Source of the DNA: Gleimia hominis
Lineage (GTDB): Bacteria; Actinomycetota; Actinomycetes; Actinomycetales; Actinomycetaceae
Reading direction: 5' to 3'
Assembly: GCF_002871945.2 (NCBI RefSeq)
Contig: NZ_CP126963.1
Span: 1,240,001-1,304,000 of the forward strand
DNA length: 64,000 nt
Of the stretch, positions 8,348 to 17,400 are shown one piece after another (positions within the stretch are counted from its first letter, which is position 1; the number at the start of each line of letters is the position of its first letter). A program made the position numbers and the translations under genes. The notes beneath the pieces were generated by a model. The model saw only the letters and a list, made by a program, of their open reading frames with translations, did no database searches and was not told the DNA's origin.

Positions 8348-9175
8348 GGTCTATCACCTCAGCAATCCGTTCTATTGTGAGATTTGCGGTGGAAAACACC
8401 TGGGCAGCCAAAGGATTAGGATAAAACTCTGTTGGTCCGCCGTACCATGGGATATTAAGGTGAGCATACGGCTCCCCGTCCAATTTTGGGGTTTTTATTA
8501 AGACCACAGACTCGGTTATTCTAGTAGGCACTTTGGATACGCTTCTCAAGATATCTTCCGGTTTAACCAGCAAGACAGGACCTGTTTCTGTGGACCATGT
8601 GTACCGAGTATCAAGGTTCTTGGAAAGTACAATTCGTTCACTCTTGATTCTTTCCTCGCCTCGCAATCCGATTGGAGCGTGGTATGGAACACACGTTCCC
8701 ATTTCTCGATTTATCATGACCAAACTATCCGTCAGTAGGGACCATCCCAAATTATCAACCATGAAGCGCATCAAAGAGGTCTTACCTACATAATTTTCGC
8801 CCAGAATCAGAACACTTCTGTCGCCCTTTACGACCACAGCTCCAGAATAAGCCGCAATCAACGAAGTGAACTGTCTATCAACAAAAGGCGGGATATAAGA
8901 CGGCGATGGGTCCCAGTCGCGAAACATAACTTTCTTCGTAAAACCAGATGATAGATTCTCATAGATCCAATATTTTTCGGCTCCATCATTGGCTAGGAAT
9001 GAGTAAAAAAATGACTCGTTTTTATCGTGATGCCGAAGAGCGACCACAGCATTAGGAGCCCGTTGATACGACGTTTCTAGGTGACCATAAAAAAATCAGC
9101 ATGATCTAAGTCTTGTATACGTACATCAACCTCGACAACAAAATCATTAACTTCGATTTGGAAAGTCTTAGACAT
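8340..9175 (-). CDS. HPr-kinase-like protein, two frames joined at a -1 slippery heptamer
   Basis: The N-terminal frame (ATG 9175, MSKTFQIEVNDF..., 32 codons) stops at 9077. The main frame (open to 8340, 235 residues from GTG 9047) carries a P-loop, GENYVGKT, then LLTDSLVMIN and a late beta-rich region. Joined by a -1 slip at T TTT TTT (minus-strand copy of 9089-9095) they give one 278-residue protein with a continuous N-terminus ...DHADFFYGHLETSYQ.... HPr-kinase-like proteins of this size occur in RiPP clusters, for instance lasso peptide kinases; here the role is inference. The ATG overlaps the upstream gene's stop by eight bases (ATGTCTAA). It may be a programmed frameshift, a recent mutation or a sequencing error in a 7-T run. 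Confidence 0.6.
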
Positions 9176-9524
9176 CAGATTTCCCTGTCTCTAACCACGA
9201 TTGAACCGTGTATGTCATCCAATCAAGGCTCTCTATGGGGTCGGGAAAACTTAGCGATAGCGTCCGAGGCCCAAGTTCAACAGATTTTTGGTATTTATCC
9301 TTATTGAGCATCAAGGTCCATTTCCATTCAATCAAATCTTGACACTTTTTATACGGCAGGTCGTTAATATGAACTGGATAGCTAAATCCGTACCGCGTGT
9401 GAAATCTTCTACTCATTTGCTGTGAAGAAAACCGTGTTTTGAATCTCTTGGCCGTGTTACTTCTAATTCCCAGCGGTCGCGAGAAGGGACACAAAAACTG
9501 TTTTCCGTTGACGCGCCGCACCAC
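9168..9524 (-). CDS. Unknown protein, first gene of the exporter operon
   Basis: A minus-strand frame ending at 9168 that overlaps the HPr-kinase-like start by eight bases. I do not recognise the family. The C-terminal 80 residues look protein-like (for example RYGFSYPVHINDLPYKKC, then a Trp-rich stretch and LSLSFPDPIESLDW). The start is unclear: the frame runs back through tRNA-Ala, which cannot be coding, so GTG 9524 (118 residues) or the ATG giving MSRRFHTRYGF (82 residues) are the choices, neither with a good ribosome site. It could be a truncated remnant cut off when the island joined the tRNA. Confidence 0.4.
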   Translation of the reverse strand: MVRRVNGKQFLCPFSRPLGIRSNTAKRFKTRFSSQQMSRRFHTRYGFSYPVHINDLPYKKCQDLIEWKWTLMLNKDKYQKSVELGPRTLSLSFPDPIESLDWMTYTVQSWLETGKSDV

Positions 9525-9583
9525 GACAATATCATCCGTAACAAATGCTCGTAATCTTTGTATACAAATGAGTGTCCTAATTG

Positions 9584-9656
9584 TGGAGCTAGGGGGATTC
9601 GAACCCCCGACCTTCTCATTGCGAACGAGACGCGCTACCAACTGCGCCATAGCCCC
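9584..9656 (-). tRNA. tRNA-Ala (anticodon CGC)
   Basis: 73 nt, a full cloverleaf by hand: acceptor GGGGCTA/TAGCTCC with the G3:U70 wobble pair that marks alanine tRNAs, D arm GCGC/GCGC, anticodon stem TCTCG/TGAGA, loop TTCGCAA (anticodon CGC), T arm GGGGG-TTCGAAT-CCCCC, discriminator A. CCA is not encoded. The AT-rich exporter operon starts immediately downstream of its 3' end. Confidence 0.96.
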
Positions 9657-9754
9657 TTAAAGCATAAATAATCTTACACTCTCACCACATCAAAAGCACA
9701 TTCACCCAGTGTGTTTTCCCGCACGCCCAAGAACGTGCTTATCGCAGCGCAAAA

Positions 9755-10822
9755 TCACTGGGCACGGCGCTGCTGTAAAACCTCCTCGAGGTCAAACGCA
9801 ACCGGCGCGTTCTGCGCAGCCTCATCAGACGAAACCGCATCCGCACCCATCGGTGTTGCAGCAACCGGCCGGGCAGGTACCTTCGCTACAACCTGATCCC
9901 CCTCAGACACGACATCGATCTCCCACTGCCTACGCGGTGCCTTCGGAGTCTTCTGGTACAGCGGCGCTGGCACGGGACGTGGCACCCACCCACCGGCGGG
10001 CGTCCCCTCAGGCTCAGCCACCTCCTCAGGCAAATCATTCATCTCCGCACGCTCACCACCAGTGTCACCGTGGGAAGCCGTGGGGGTTTGCGAATCGGCC
10101 GCAGCATCCGCATCAGCTGACGCCTCCTCAGCCACGGACGCTTCACCAGAGCGCTCAGACGCTTCAGAAACTCGCCTATCAATCCGCGTACGCAAAGAAT
10201 CCCACCGCCCCTGTTCGCGTTCAATGTTAGAGCGCAAACGCTGCAGCACAGCATCCTCTTCAGAAGCGGCAGATGCGGAACGGCGGTATGCCCACCGTCC
10301 CTCCACAACCACGCCGACCAGCATCAAAGAGGGAACAACCACCCATGCGGGCGAAAACGACCCAAATACGGCAGCCACCACAAACGCCACCAGGAGCATC
10401 AAAGAAAAGCCCGCCGCAAAAAGACGCCGCTGCCCAGCCGCGTTCTCACGTGCAATCCGTGCCGCACGCGCGGACCGCAACCGCGCCAACTGCCGCGACG
10501 TGGCAGGAACCTCACGAGACGTATCACTCAGCCTGCTCATAACACCGACTTCCCTACTCTGCACCCCGAAACCATCACGCTCGCGACCAGCCCGAGGCCA
10601 CTGGCCGCCCGGGGATGACGCCAACAACCGTGGTTGCTCACGGCGCACCTCCCCGCACACTTGCATTCGGTGAACATTCCAATCCAACACCGTTAACCCC
10701 GAAGAGAAACGCGATTCAACCGGTAGATTCACCTTGTATTCACGAGCACGAATCAAGTTAGGCATTGCGTAACCGCCCAGCAGTAGTGCGAACACCACCA
10801 CCAGCCACCCAACAAAACTCAC
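9755..10822 (-). CDS. GlpR/SepX-type divisome membrane protein
   Basis: About 355 residues from GTG 10822 (AGGGGA just before it). An N-terminal membrane span is followed by a soluble stretch (AREYKVNLPVESRFSSGL), a basic segment RLRSARAARIAREN, two adjacent spans at about residues 145-190, an acidic low-complexity region, and the conserved C-terminal block GGWVPRPVPAPLY. This is the architecture of the Rv0996/SepX family, known as GlpR in Corynebacterium, the membrane partner of the gephyrin-like protein Glp in cell division. The order glp-rimJ-glpR in the window is the conserved actinobacterial one. Confidence 0.8.
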   Translation of the reverse strand: MSFVGWLVVVFALLLGGYAMPNLIRAREYKVNLPVESRFSSGLTVLDWNVHRMQVCGEVRREQPRLLASSPGGQWPRAGRERDGFGVQSREVGVMSRLSDTSREVPATSRQLARLRSARAARIARENAAGQRRLFAAGFSLMLLVAFVVAAVFGSFSPAWVVVPSLMLVGVVVEGRWAYRRSASAASEEDAVLQRLRSNIEREQGRWDSLRTRIDRRVSEASERSGEASVAEEASADADAAADSQTPTASHGDTGGERAEMNDLPEEVAEPEGTPAGGWVPRPVPAPLYQKTPKAPRRQWEIDVVSEGDQVVAKVPARPVAATPMGADAVSSDEAAQNAPVAFDLEEVLQQRRAQ

Positions 10823-10877
10823 TCCCCTATAATTACATGCTTGTGATTCGTTTTTTAGTGCCCCCTCGGCGTGTCCT

Positions 10878-11576
10878 CTAGACGCTCGGGCTCGAACCAT
10901 ACAGCGCAGCCACCAAACCCCCCTCAGGCAACGTCTGCTCATCAATCGCAAAAGAAGCGTGATCACGCCACCGGCCAGCAATGCACATGTAGCGCTCACG
11001 CACGCCCTCATACCGCAAACCCAAACGACGCACAAGACCAATTGAAGGTCCGTTCTCGGGGCGAATATTGATCTCTACCCGGTGCACCCCAAGCTCACCA
11101 ATTAACAAATCAATACACGCGGCCACAACAAACGTGCCAATCCCCTGTCCCGCATACTTCTCTGCCAACCAATACCCCAGCGAAGTGGAACATAACGCGC
11201 CCCGCACCATGTCGGACGCCGTCACCAAACCCGCAACTTCCCCATCTACCTCCACCATCATCGGCAGCGTAGTGCCCTCACGCACCTCCCGGTCGCACCG
11301 CTCCTGATACTGCGCAAGCGTGGGCAACTGCTCAGTAGATTTTGGTGGCAAACTCGCCTCCCACGGCGACAAGAAACGCCGGTTTTGGGCACGCACATCC
11401 TCCAACCGACGATGATCATCACCCAGCGCAGGGCGCAAAACTATCGCCTCAACCCCCAGCGGACCCTTAACGTACCCACGCCCAACCGGATCCTCAAACA
11501 CCAACAGGCACTGGTTGTACGGCACTCCCCACACGCGTGCCGAACCGTGCGAAAACCAGTGCAACAAACCGCGCAT
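10878..11576 (-). CDS. rimJ: GNAT N-acetyltransferase, RimJ/RimL type
   Basis: 232 residues from ATG 11576, three bases after the glp stop. It is a GCN5-family acetyltransferase: the acetyl-CoA loop is in SLGYWLAEKYAGQGIGTFVV and the late block RVEINIRPENGPSIGLVRRLGLRYEGV is typical of the ribosomal-protein alanine acetyltransferase group. The true substrate is unknown. Its fixed place between glp and glpR in many actinobacteria suggests co-regulation with the division pair. Confidence 0.88.
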   Translation of the reverse strand: MRGLLHWFSHGSARVWGVPYNQCLLVFEDPVGRGYVKGPLGVEAIVLRPALGDDHRRLEDVRAQNRRFLSPWEASLPPKSTEQLPTLAQYQERCDREVREGTTLPMMVEVDGEVAGLVTASDMVRGALCSTSLGYWLAEKYAGQGIGTFVVAACIDLLIGELGVHRVEINIRPENGPSIGLVRRLGLRYEGVRERYMCIAGRWRDHASFAIDEQTLPEGGLVAALYGSSPSV

Positions 11577-11578
11577 AC

Positions 11579-12790
11579 TCAATCCAAAATCATGCACGCC
11601 AACGTGTCGCCCGGCTGCACATCAGTCACATCCTCCGGCACAACCGCGAGCGCATTCGAGTTCGCCAACGCCGACAGCAGCAGGGCCGTCGGTGTGCCCT
11701 GCACCGTTGCCCTATAGCCCCCGCGGGGTTCGCCCGACAGGCGGACCCGCACAAACTCGCGCCGCCCTTTAGGTGAATACCAGCCACTATCCACTCGCGC
11801 GTGCACAGTGGGGCGGTTCAGCTGACTCCACCCCTGCATAGCCCGCACCGCGGGGCGGACATACACCTCAAACCCCACCTGGGCCGAAACCGGGTCGCCC
11901 GGCAAGCAGAAAATCGGGGTGCCATCCCCCACCTTCCCCACGCCGAGCACGTGACCGGGCCACGCCGCCACGGAGTCGAACCGGACGGTGCCGAGCAACC
12001 CCAGTACCTCCCGGACGGTGTCCCCGGAACCGTACGAAATCCCCCCGGTCGTCACAATCAGGTCTGCACGCACCAACTGGTCTTCGATTGTTTGCCGCAG
12101 CGTAGCGCGCTCATCGGGTACCGCTGCCACCCGGAACGTTTGCGCGCCCGCGTCCGCAACCGCTGTGGCGAGCGCGTGTCCGTTCGCGTCAAACACAGAA
12201 CCCGGGCGCGCCGGCTGGCCCGGTTCCACGATTTCGTCGCCAATAGAAATGATCACTACGCGCGGCCTGGGGTGCACCAGCACCCGGTTGCGCCCAACCC
12301 CTGCGATCAGTGCGATCTGCCGCGATGACACGCGCGTGCCCCGTTTGATCACCACGTCCCCGGCCCGTACATCTTGCGCGCGGGGGCGAATATTCTCCGC
12401 TTCCACTACCTCGCGCGTCACCTGCACCTTCGCTTCCCCAAGGTCCGTGTGTTCCAAGGCCACAACCGCGTTCGCTCCCGTTGGAATCGGGGCGCCTGAG
12501 GCGATGCGCACCGCCCCGTTTTTAATGGTCGCCATCGGGTCCACATCACCTGCGTGCAGTTCCGCGGTGACGTTCAGTTCGATGGGGTTGTCTGCGCTTG
12601 CTCCTTCGAGGTCTCCGGTGCGCACCGCGTAACCGTCACACCCCGCCAGGTCCGCTACCGGCAGATCGAAGGGGGCTTGCACGTCTTCTGCGAGGACGCA
12701 TCCGATCGCGTCCGCTAAAAGCACTTCCAAAGGTGGTTGCGGCCCCACCGCTTCTTGACAATCGCGGTAAAACCCGGCAACGGTGCGCAT
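11579..12790 (-). CDS. Glp/MoeA-family gephyrin-like protein
   Basis: 403 residues with the MoeA domain order: N-terminal domain (LLADAIGCVLAEDV, CDGYAVR), the MoCF-binding domain (ISIGDEI, TTGGISYGSGD) and the C-terminal beta-barrel domain IV. The motif normally read LPGNPVS is LPGDPVS here. No other molybdopterin gene lies in the window, and the next genes are rimJ and a GlpR/SepX homologue, so a division role as the Glp protein of Corynebacterium is at least as likely as molybdenum insertion. The mycobacterial order (5-formyl-THF cyclo-ligase, galU, moeA1, rimJ, Rv0996) is kept apart from a missing galU. Confidence 0.88.
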   Translation of the reverse strand: MRTVAGFYRDCQEAVGPQPPLEVLLADAIGCVLAEDVQAPFDLPVADLAGCDGYAVRTGDLEGASADNPIELNVTAELHAGDVDPMATIKNGAVRIASGAPIPTGANAVVALEHTDLGEAKVQVTREVVEAENIRPRAQDVRAGDVVIKRGTRVSSRQIALIAGVGRNRVLVHPRPRVVIISIGDEIVEPGQPARPGSVFDANGHALATAVADAGAQTFRVAAVPDERATLRQTIEDQLVRADLIVTTGGISYGSGDTVREVLGLLGTVRFDSVAAWPGHVLGVGKVGDGTPIFCLPGDPVSAQVGFEVYVRPAVRAMQGWSQLNRPTVHARVDSGWYSPKGRREFVRVRLSGEPRGGYRATVQGTPTALLLSALANSNALAVVPEDVTDVQPGDTLACMILD

Positions 12791-13003
12791 CTACAGCTCC
12801 AGTTCCTCTTCTGTTCCCTACCTATGGTGCAACTTTGCTGGGTAACCGCGTATAGCTGCCCTGCAAATCTAGTTGCTGTGGTTTCACCTGTGGGCAGCGT
12901 GGATTCTTTAGTACTGCGCGCAGTGAAACTAACGCTTCAAGTACGTTAGTTTACCATTGTGTGCCCGCCAGTTCGCAGTTCATCCACGTGGGATAATGAG
13001 GTC

Positions 13004-13606
13004 ATGGAACCCACTAAACGCGCGTGGCGAAACCAGATGCGGGGGCTGCACGCAGCGCACCTAGGCGAGCAGCGCGACGTGTCGAAGATGCTGCTCGACT
13101 GCTTGACTCACTGCGTTGAGCGCCTTCGCCAGTTAGTTATTTTTCGGCCGTTAAAGCACGAGGCCACTTTTTTTATTGCCCTTGAGGCCTGGCACGCCGC
13201 CCACGTGAGCCTTTACGAACCCGTGGTTTGGCAAGCGCAAGGGCGGAAGATTGCGGAACTGCCGGTGGGTTTTAAACCCGTTGATGCCGCACTCGAACAC
13301 GCGGGTACCGAGTTATGTGTTACGCCGAATGCGTCGGCCGAAGGTCTGGGCGGCGCCCCGCGAGTGGACGCCGTGTTGCTGCCCGCGCTCGCGGTTGACC
13401 GTACCGGCACCCGCCTGGGACAAGGTGGTGGCTGGTACGACCGTGCCCTGCTGGGGCTGATCAGTCGAAACCCCGAGGTACCTTTAATTGGGTGCGTGCC
13501 CTCTTACGCGCTCTTGCCCGCACACACGCTTTTACGCGAAGCCCACGACATCCCCCTCACGCACTTCGTAACCCCATTCGAGTGGGGTGCAGTAAAAGAC
13601 AACTGA
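13004..13606 (+). CDS. 5-formyltetrahydrofolate cyclo-ligase
   Basis: 200 residues. It converts 5-formyl-THF to 5,10-methenyl-THF with ATP. The family hallmark is LPALAVDRTGTRLGQGGGWYDRAL near residues 125-150 (the RLGxGGGxYDR loop). The N-terminal block is basic (KRAWRNQMRGL) as usual. ATG 13004 was chosen over the longer frame at 12959. A GATAAT -10-like element at 12992-12997 ends six bases before the ATG, so the transcript may be leaderless or start only a base or two upstream. It is divergent from glp. Confidence 0.9.
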   Translation: MEPTKRAWRNQMRGLHAAHLGEQRDVSKMLLDCLTHCVERLRQLVIFRPLKHEATFFIALEAWHAAHVSLYEPVVWQAQGRKIAELPVGFKPVDAALEHAGTELCVTPNASAEGLGGAPRVDAVLLPALAVDRTGTRLGQGGGWYDRALLGLISRNPEVPLIGCVPSYALLPAHTLLREAHDIPLTHFVTPFEWGAVKDN

Positions 13607-13726
13607 TACAGTCCCGCAGGCACATTGCCGCCCAGCCGCACAGCCCCCGCGGGGCGCATGGCGGCAGGTAAACTAGCACCCGGACGAATGTTAGTTCCAA
13701 GAATGATGGATGCGCTGGAGGTTAAG

Positions 13727-14203
13727 TTGTTTAAAGGTTTCAAAGAGTTCATTTCCCGTGGGAATGCAATCGATCTGGCGGTCGGCGTGGTTATCGGCGC
13801 AGCGTTCTCCGCGATTGTGAACGCGCTGGTGGAGAAGTTCATCAACCCCCTCATCGGTGGATTAATTGGTAAACCAAACTTCGATAACTTTTTGGAGTTC
13901 CACATCGGTGACGCGGTCGTCCTGCCGGGCGCGATTTTGACGGCGCTCGTGAACTTCCTGATTATCGCGTTTGCCCTCTACCTGTTCATTGTGCTGCCTA
14001 TGAACAAGTGGAATGAACACGCGAAAGCCCGTAAAGATGCGCAAGAAGACCCTGTGGAAGAAACTCCGGATGCGGACATTGCTTTGCTAACCGAGATTCG
14101 GGACCTGCTGAAAGAAAACGCGGTCCACGCAAACCAGACGCACCCGCGGGCCCGAGGAAAACACAGCGCCGAACCGGTGGCTGACGCGCGCACCCGCGAC
14201 TAG
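13727..14203 (+). CDS. mscL: Large-conductance mechanosensitive channel MscL
   Basis: 158 residues from TTG 13727, which follows GGAGG by five bases and gives the classic N-terminus (M)FKGFKEFISRGNAIDLAVG. TM1 covers VGVVIGAAFSAIVNALV, then a periplasmic loop and TM2 (ILTALVNFLIIAFALYLFI), then a charged cytoplasmic bundle. The longer frame from 13625 adds unsupported residues. It opens under membrane tension to relieve hypo-osmotic shock. Its stop overlaps the stop of the convergent gene within CTAG. Confidence 0.96.
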   Translation: MFKGFKEFISRGNAIDLAVGVVIGAAFSAIVNALVEKFINPLIGGLIGKPNFDNFLEFHIGDAVVLPGAILTALVNFLIIAFALYLFIVLPMNKWNEHAKARKDAQEDPVEETPDADIALLTEIRDLLKENAVHANQTHPRARGKHSAEPVADARTRD

Positions 14204-14400
14204 TGCACCTGCCAGTGGGGTGGAACGTCCGCGAGAATCTGCTTATCTCGCGGCGTTAACCCCGCCTCGCGCTGCACCTCATGGGATACGCGGGTGGGCC
14301 GAATCTGTTCCCAAGATGGAGTCCGTCCCTGCGCAAGTGCCTGCTCATCAACTTTAGATAACTGCACGACGCGGCGGCGTTTCTTACCGCTTTTAGTCAT
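14200..14400 (-). CDS. Small conserved-type basic hypothetical protein
   Basis: 66 residues from ATG 14400, overlapping the stop region of the giant helicase-like gene by eight bases (ATGACTAA), so it is co-translated with it. The N-terminus is strongly basic (MTKSGKKRRRVVQL), followed by QGRTPSWEQIRPTRVSHEV and ending in HWQVH. I recognise no family. The basic start fits nucleic-acid or ribosome contact; that is inference. Confidence 0.7.
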   Translation of the reverse strand: MTKSGKKRRRVVQLSKVDEQALAQGRTPSWEQIRPTRVSHEVQREAGLTPRDKQILADVPPHWQVH

Positions 14401-17400
14401 CTGAATCCCACGCAGAATCTGCGCTCGGGTCCGTTCCCTGCAGCTCGTCGTTATCCACGGCCTCATCCAACGCGTCTTCTGACTGCGCGCTAAGCCACTC
14501 TGAATCCGAAAGCGCCTCAAACTCCAACATGGGTTCCTCCGGCGGCTCCACAGGTGTTTGCGCTTCAGAAGAACCTTTCGAAGTTCCGGCTGCTTCCTCA
14601 GCCCGCGCGTCTTCGGGCGCCGTCGGGGTCGACTCGGAAGCCGGCACCTGCGGGTTCAGTTCAGATTCAACTGACTGTGCGTTACCCACTGGCTCACTCG
14701 CCTGCCCCTGTTCCAAATCACCTTTATTACCACCGGGGTTCGTGCGCATAACCACGTTCGTGAGCACCGCAGTGATTGGCGCGCCCCGCCGCGTAAGCCC
14801 AATTGCGGAGGTGAGTTCCTCCACCATTTGCGCGGTTGTGCGCCGCTTACCATCGGAACGCACCCAACGGGCCACGTCATCTAACTGGTCGTCGCTGTAG
14901 GCCGCTAACGGTAATCCGCGCGCCACTTTCAGTTCTTGCTCCCGACCCCGATTCGGTGCTTCCCACACGTGTTCCCCACCGTGGATCTGCGCATCCGCCT
15001 TCATGCGCACCCGCCGCATGGCCGCCGTTTCCATGCCCGGTTCCACCAGTTCCTCATCGTCATCATCAACCACAATGGGTTCTGGCACCTGCGAATACGC
15101 GTCTGACTCGGCGTTCGAACCCGGCGCGTCCGCCGCCGCATCCACATCCGTGCCCACGCGGCGTTCCAGCGCGTCCATCACCATGTTCAAAATCGTGTCC
15201 GCCTCTTTTTGAGGGTCAATGAACACCACCATCGCTAACTCGGTGCGCACAGACCACCCGTACTCCTCAAGCAGTGCAGGCCAGAACCGGTCGCGGCGAC
15301 GCAGCGAAGGCTCGTTCACATAATGCGCGTCGTCGGTCAGTACCGCCACCAGTAACTCCCCTGGTAACTGCGGGTGGCCAAGCGCAAGCGGAATCCGGAA
15401 GCTCCCTTCCACACCCAAGTTTGGAATCACCGTGACCCCCACGTTGTACAACCGGTCAGCCAGATCAATCAGCAACTGATCGGGCGCCGCCTGCGTGGTT
15501 GGCCAATCCGTGTTCTGCACCTGAGTGCCCTGCGCCATACTTAACAGGTCCAGCAGCATGCGCGGTCCGTCACTGCCGAACCGGTCGCGGTCAAAGTCCT
15601 CCGGATGTACCGCGGACACGATGTGCAGTTTCTCCCCCGCGGCCATCAGAACGCGGGCGAGCAACTCCAGTCCCTCAGAAGAAGAAATCCGCCCAAAATT
15701 GTGTAGTACGCGCCCGTGAGGGGTTTTGGCGAACCCAACCGACAAAATCACGCGGTCGCGCCGCACTCCCGTGGCGTCTTCCGGGGTGATCACGCAAAAT
15801 GGTTCCGGATTCGACTGGTCAAAGAAGGTCGCTAACGCCGGGGAAGTCTGTACGGTGTCCATAACCGCCGCGCGCACCCGGTCGGCATGCACACTAGAAA
15901 GTGTGGCGACGGCCAAAGACTCCTCTGGATGCATTAACGCGTGCTCCACCACCAGGTCAACCACTGCATCCACTTCTTCTTTCGAAGACTCCACGGCGGT
16001 CGCGCCAGGTGCCGGCATTCCCCGCCCATCCACGAACGTGATCGACAGGGCCGACCCGGCGCGTGGCACCGGCACCATTGCCCCCGCGTTAGGCACGCTG
16101 TAGGCCCCCAGTAGTTTCGCCACGTGCTCGTTCACGTGCTGCGGACGCGGATACACTTGCGTGCGCGCTAACAGTGGTTGCAGCGCTTCAACGGATTCAG
16201 ACTGCGCCCCGCCGGCCACCACAACCACCAGCTGTTTAGCCCGCGCCACAATCGGCACCAGTTCCGCTACCGGAAGTTTCTCTACCGCGTCGATCACCAC
16301 CAGGTCCAACGGCTCGTCCAAATCAGTTACGAGCGGCACCAGCACCGGTGTGGTAATCAAAATTGGGAACAGGTCGCGCACCAGTTCTAGCTCGCGGAAC
16401 TGGTCCACCGCCGGCATAGTCAGCGCCCCCGCTGCCAGCTCCTCACGCAACTGCGCGTCCTGGTTCGCCCAGCGTGCCATCGCCCGGCCCCGCTGCTTTT
16501 GGATCGCGTCGGAGGTCTCTACCGCGAGCGACTTCACCTGCGCTTCATCCAATGCTCGGAACTGCTCAATCCACTGCGTTAGTTTGGACGGGTCGAACCC
16601 GCCGAGCGAAGATTCCGCGGCGAGCATCACCCCGAGCGCAGACGCCCACCAAGCCAAGTCCAGTTCTTTTTCCACCATCGAGTCGGGTACTTTGCGGGCC
16701 CTCAGGTCTTTCACGAGCGCGTCCAACCCCAAGTTGTGCAAGGTCTTGAGGGTGCGGATCCTCTCCGGCAGTGCGCTCGCTCCCGCGCGATCGCGGTTCA
16801 GACTGTCGAGCAGCAGGGAGAGTTCGTTTATGTCCATCTGCGTTAGGTCACCGTACGCGCTGCCGAGGTAAGGGCTGAGTTTCTCCAGTTGCCCCCGCAC
16901 CGTTTGCGCGTGTTCATTCATTTGGGTTAGGCCGGTGGGCAGTTTTGGCCATCCCCCAGCTTCGCAGTATCGGCGCCACACGTCGCGCTGTTTTTGCACT
17001 TTGCGTAGTTCTTCGTGCAGGTCTTCAACGTAGCGGCCGGGGCGCAGCAAGTCTTTGGCTTGTTTGGTGAGGCGTTTACGCAGTGAGCGTTTCATCTCTA
17101 CCCCGTTTTCGCGCCGCCAGTTTCTTGAGGCCGTTGCGATCACCATGTCTGCAACTGAGGATTCGAAGATCGCGGGTTGGAACACGTCGAGGCAATCGCG
17201 GACCCCATCTAGCATGTCCAGTTGCTCTTCCCACTGCGCAACCGTGGTGGCGGGCAGCAGACCGGTTTGCCCCGCGGCTGCGGACATGTTGACCCGCAGG
17301 TCCGGCAGGAGTTCGCGCGACAGGTACGCCACGCTATCGACTACGGGCCTCACCTGTTCTGGCGAAGAGATGATGATCCCAAACCACGGGTCTGAATCAC

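Noticed and set aside
9413..9660. Open frames running through tRNA-Ala on both strands
   Set aside because: The start of each is the translated tRNA cloverleaf, a common artefact; only the part of the minus-strand frame beyond the tRNA might be coding.
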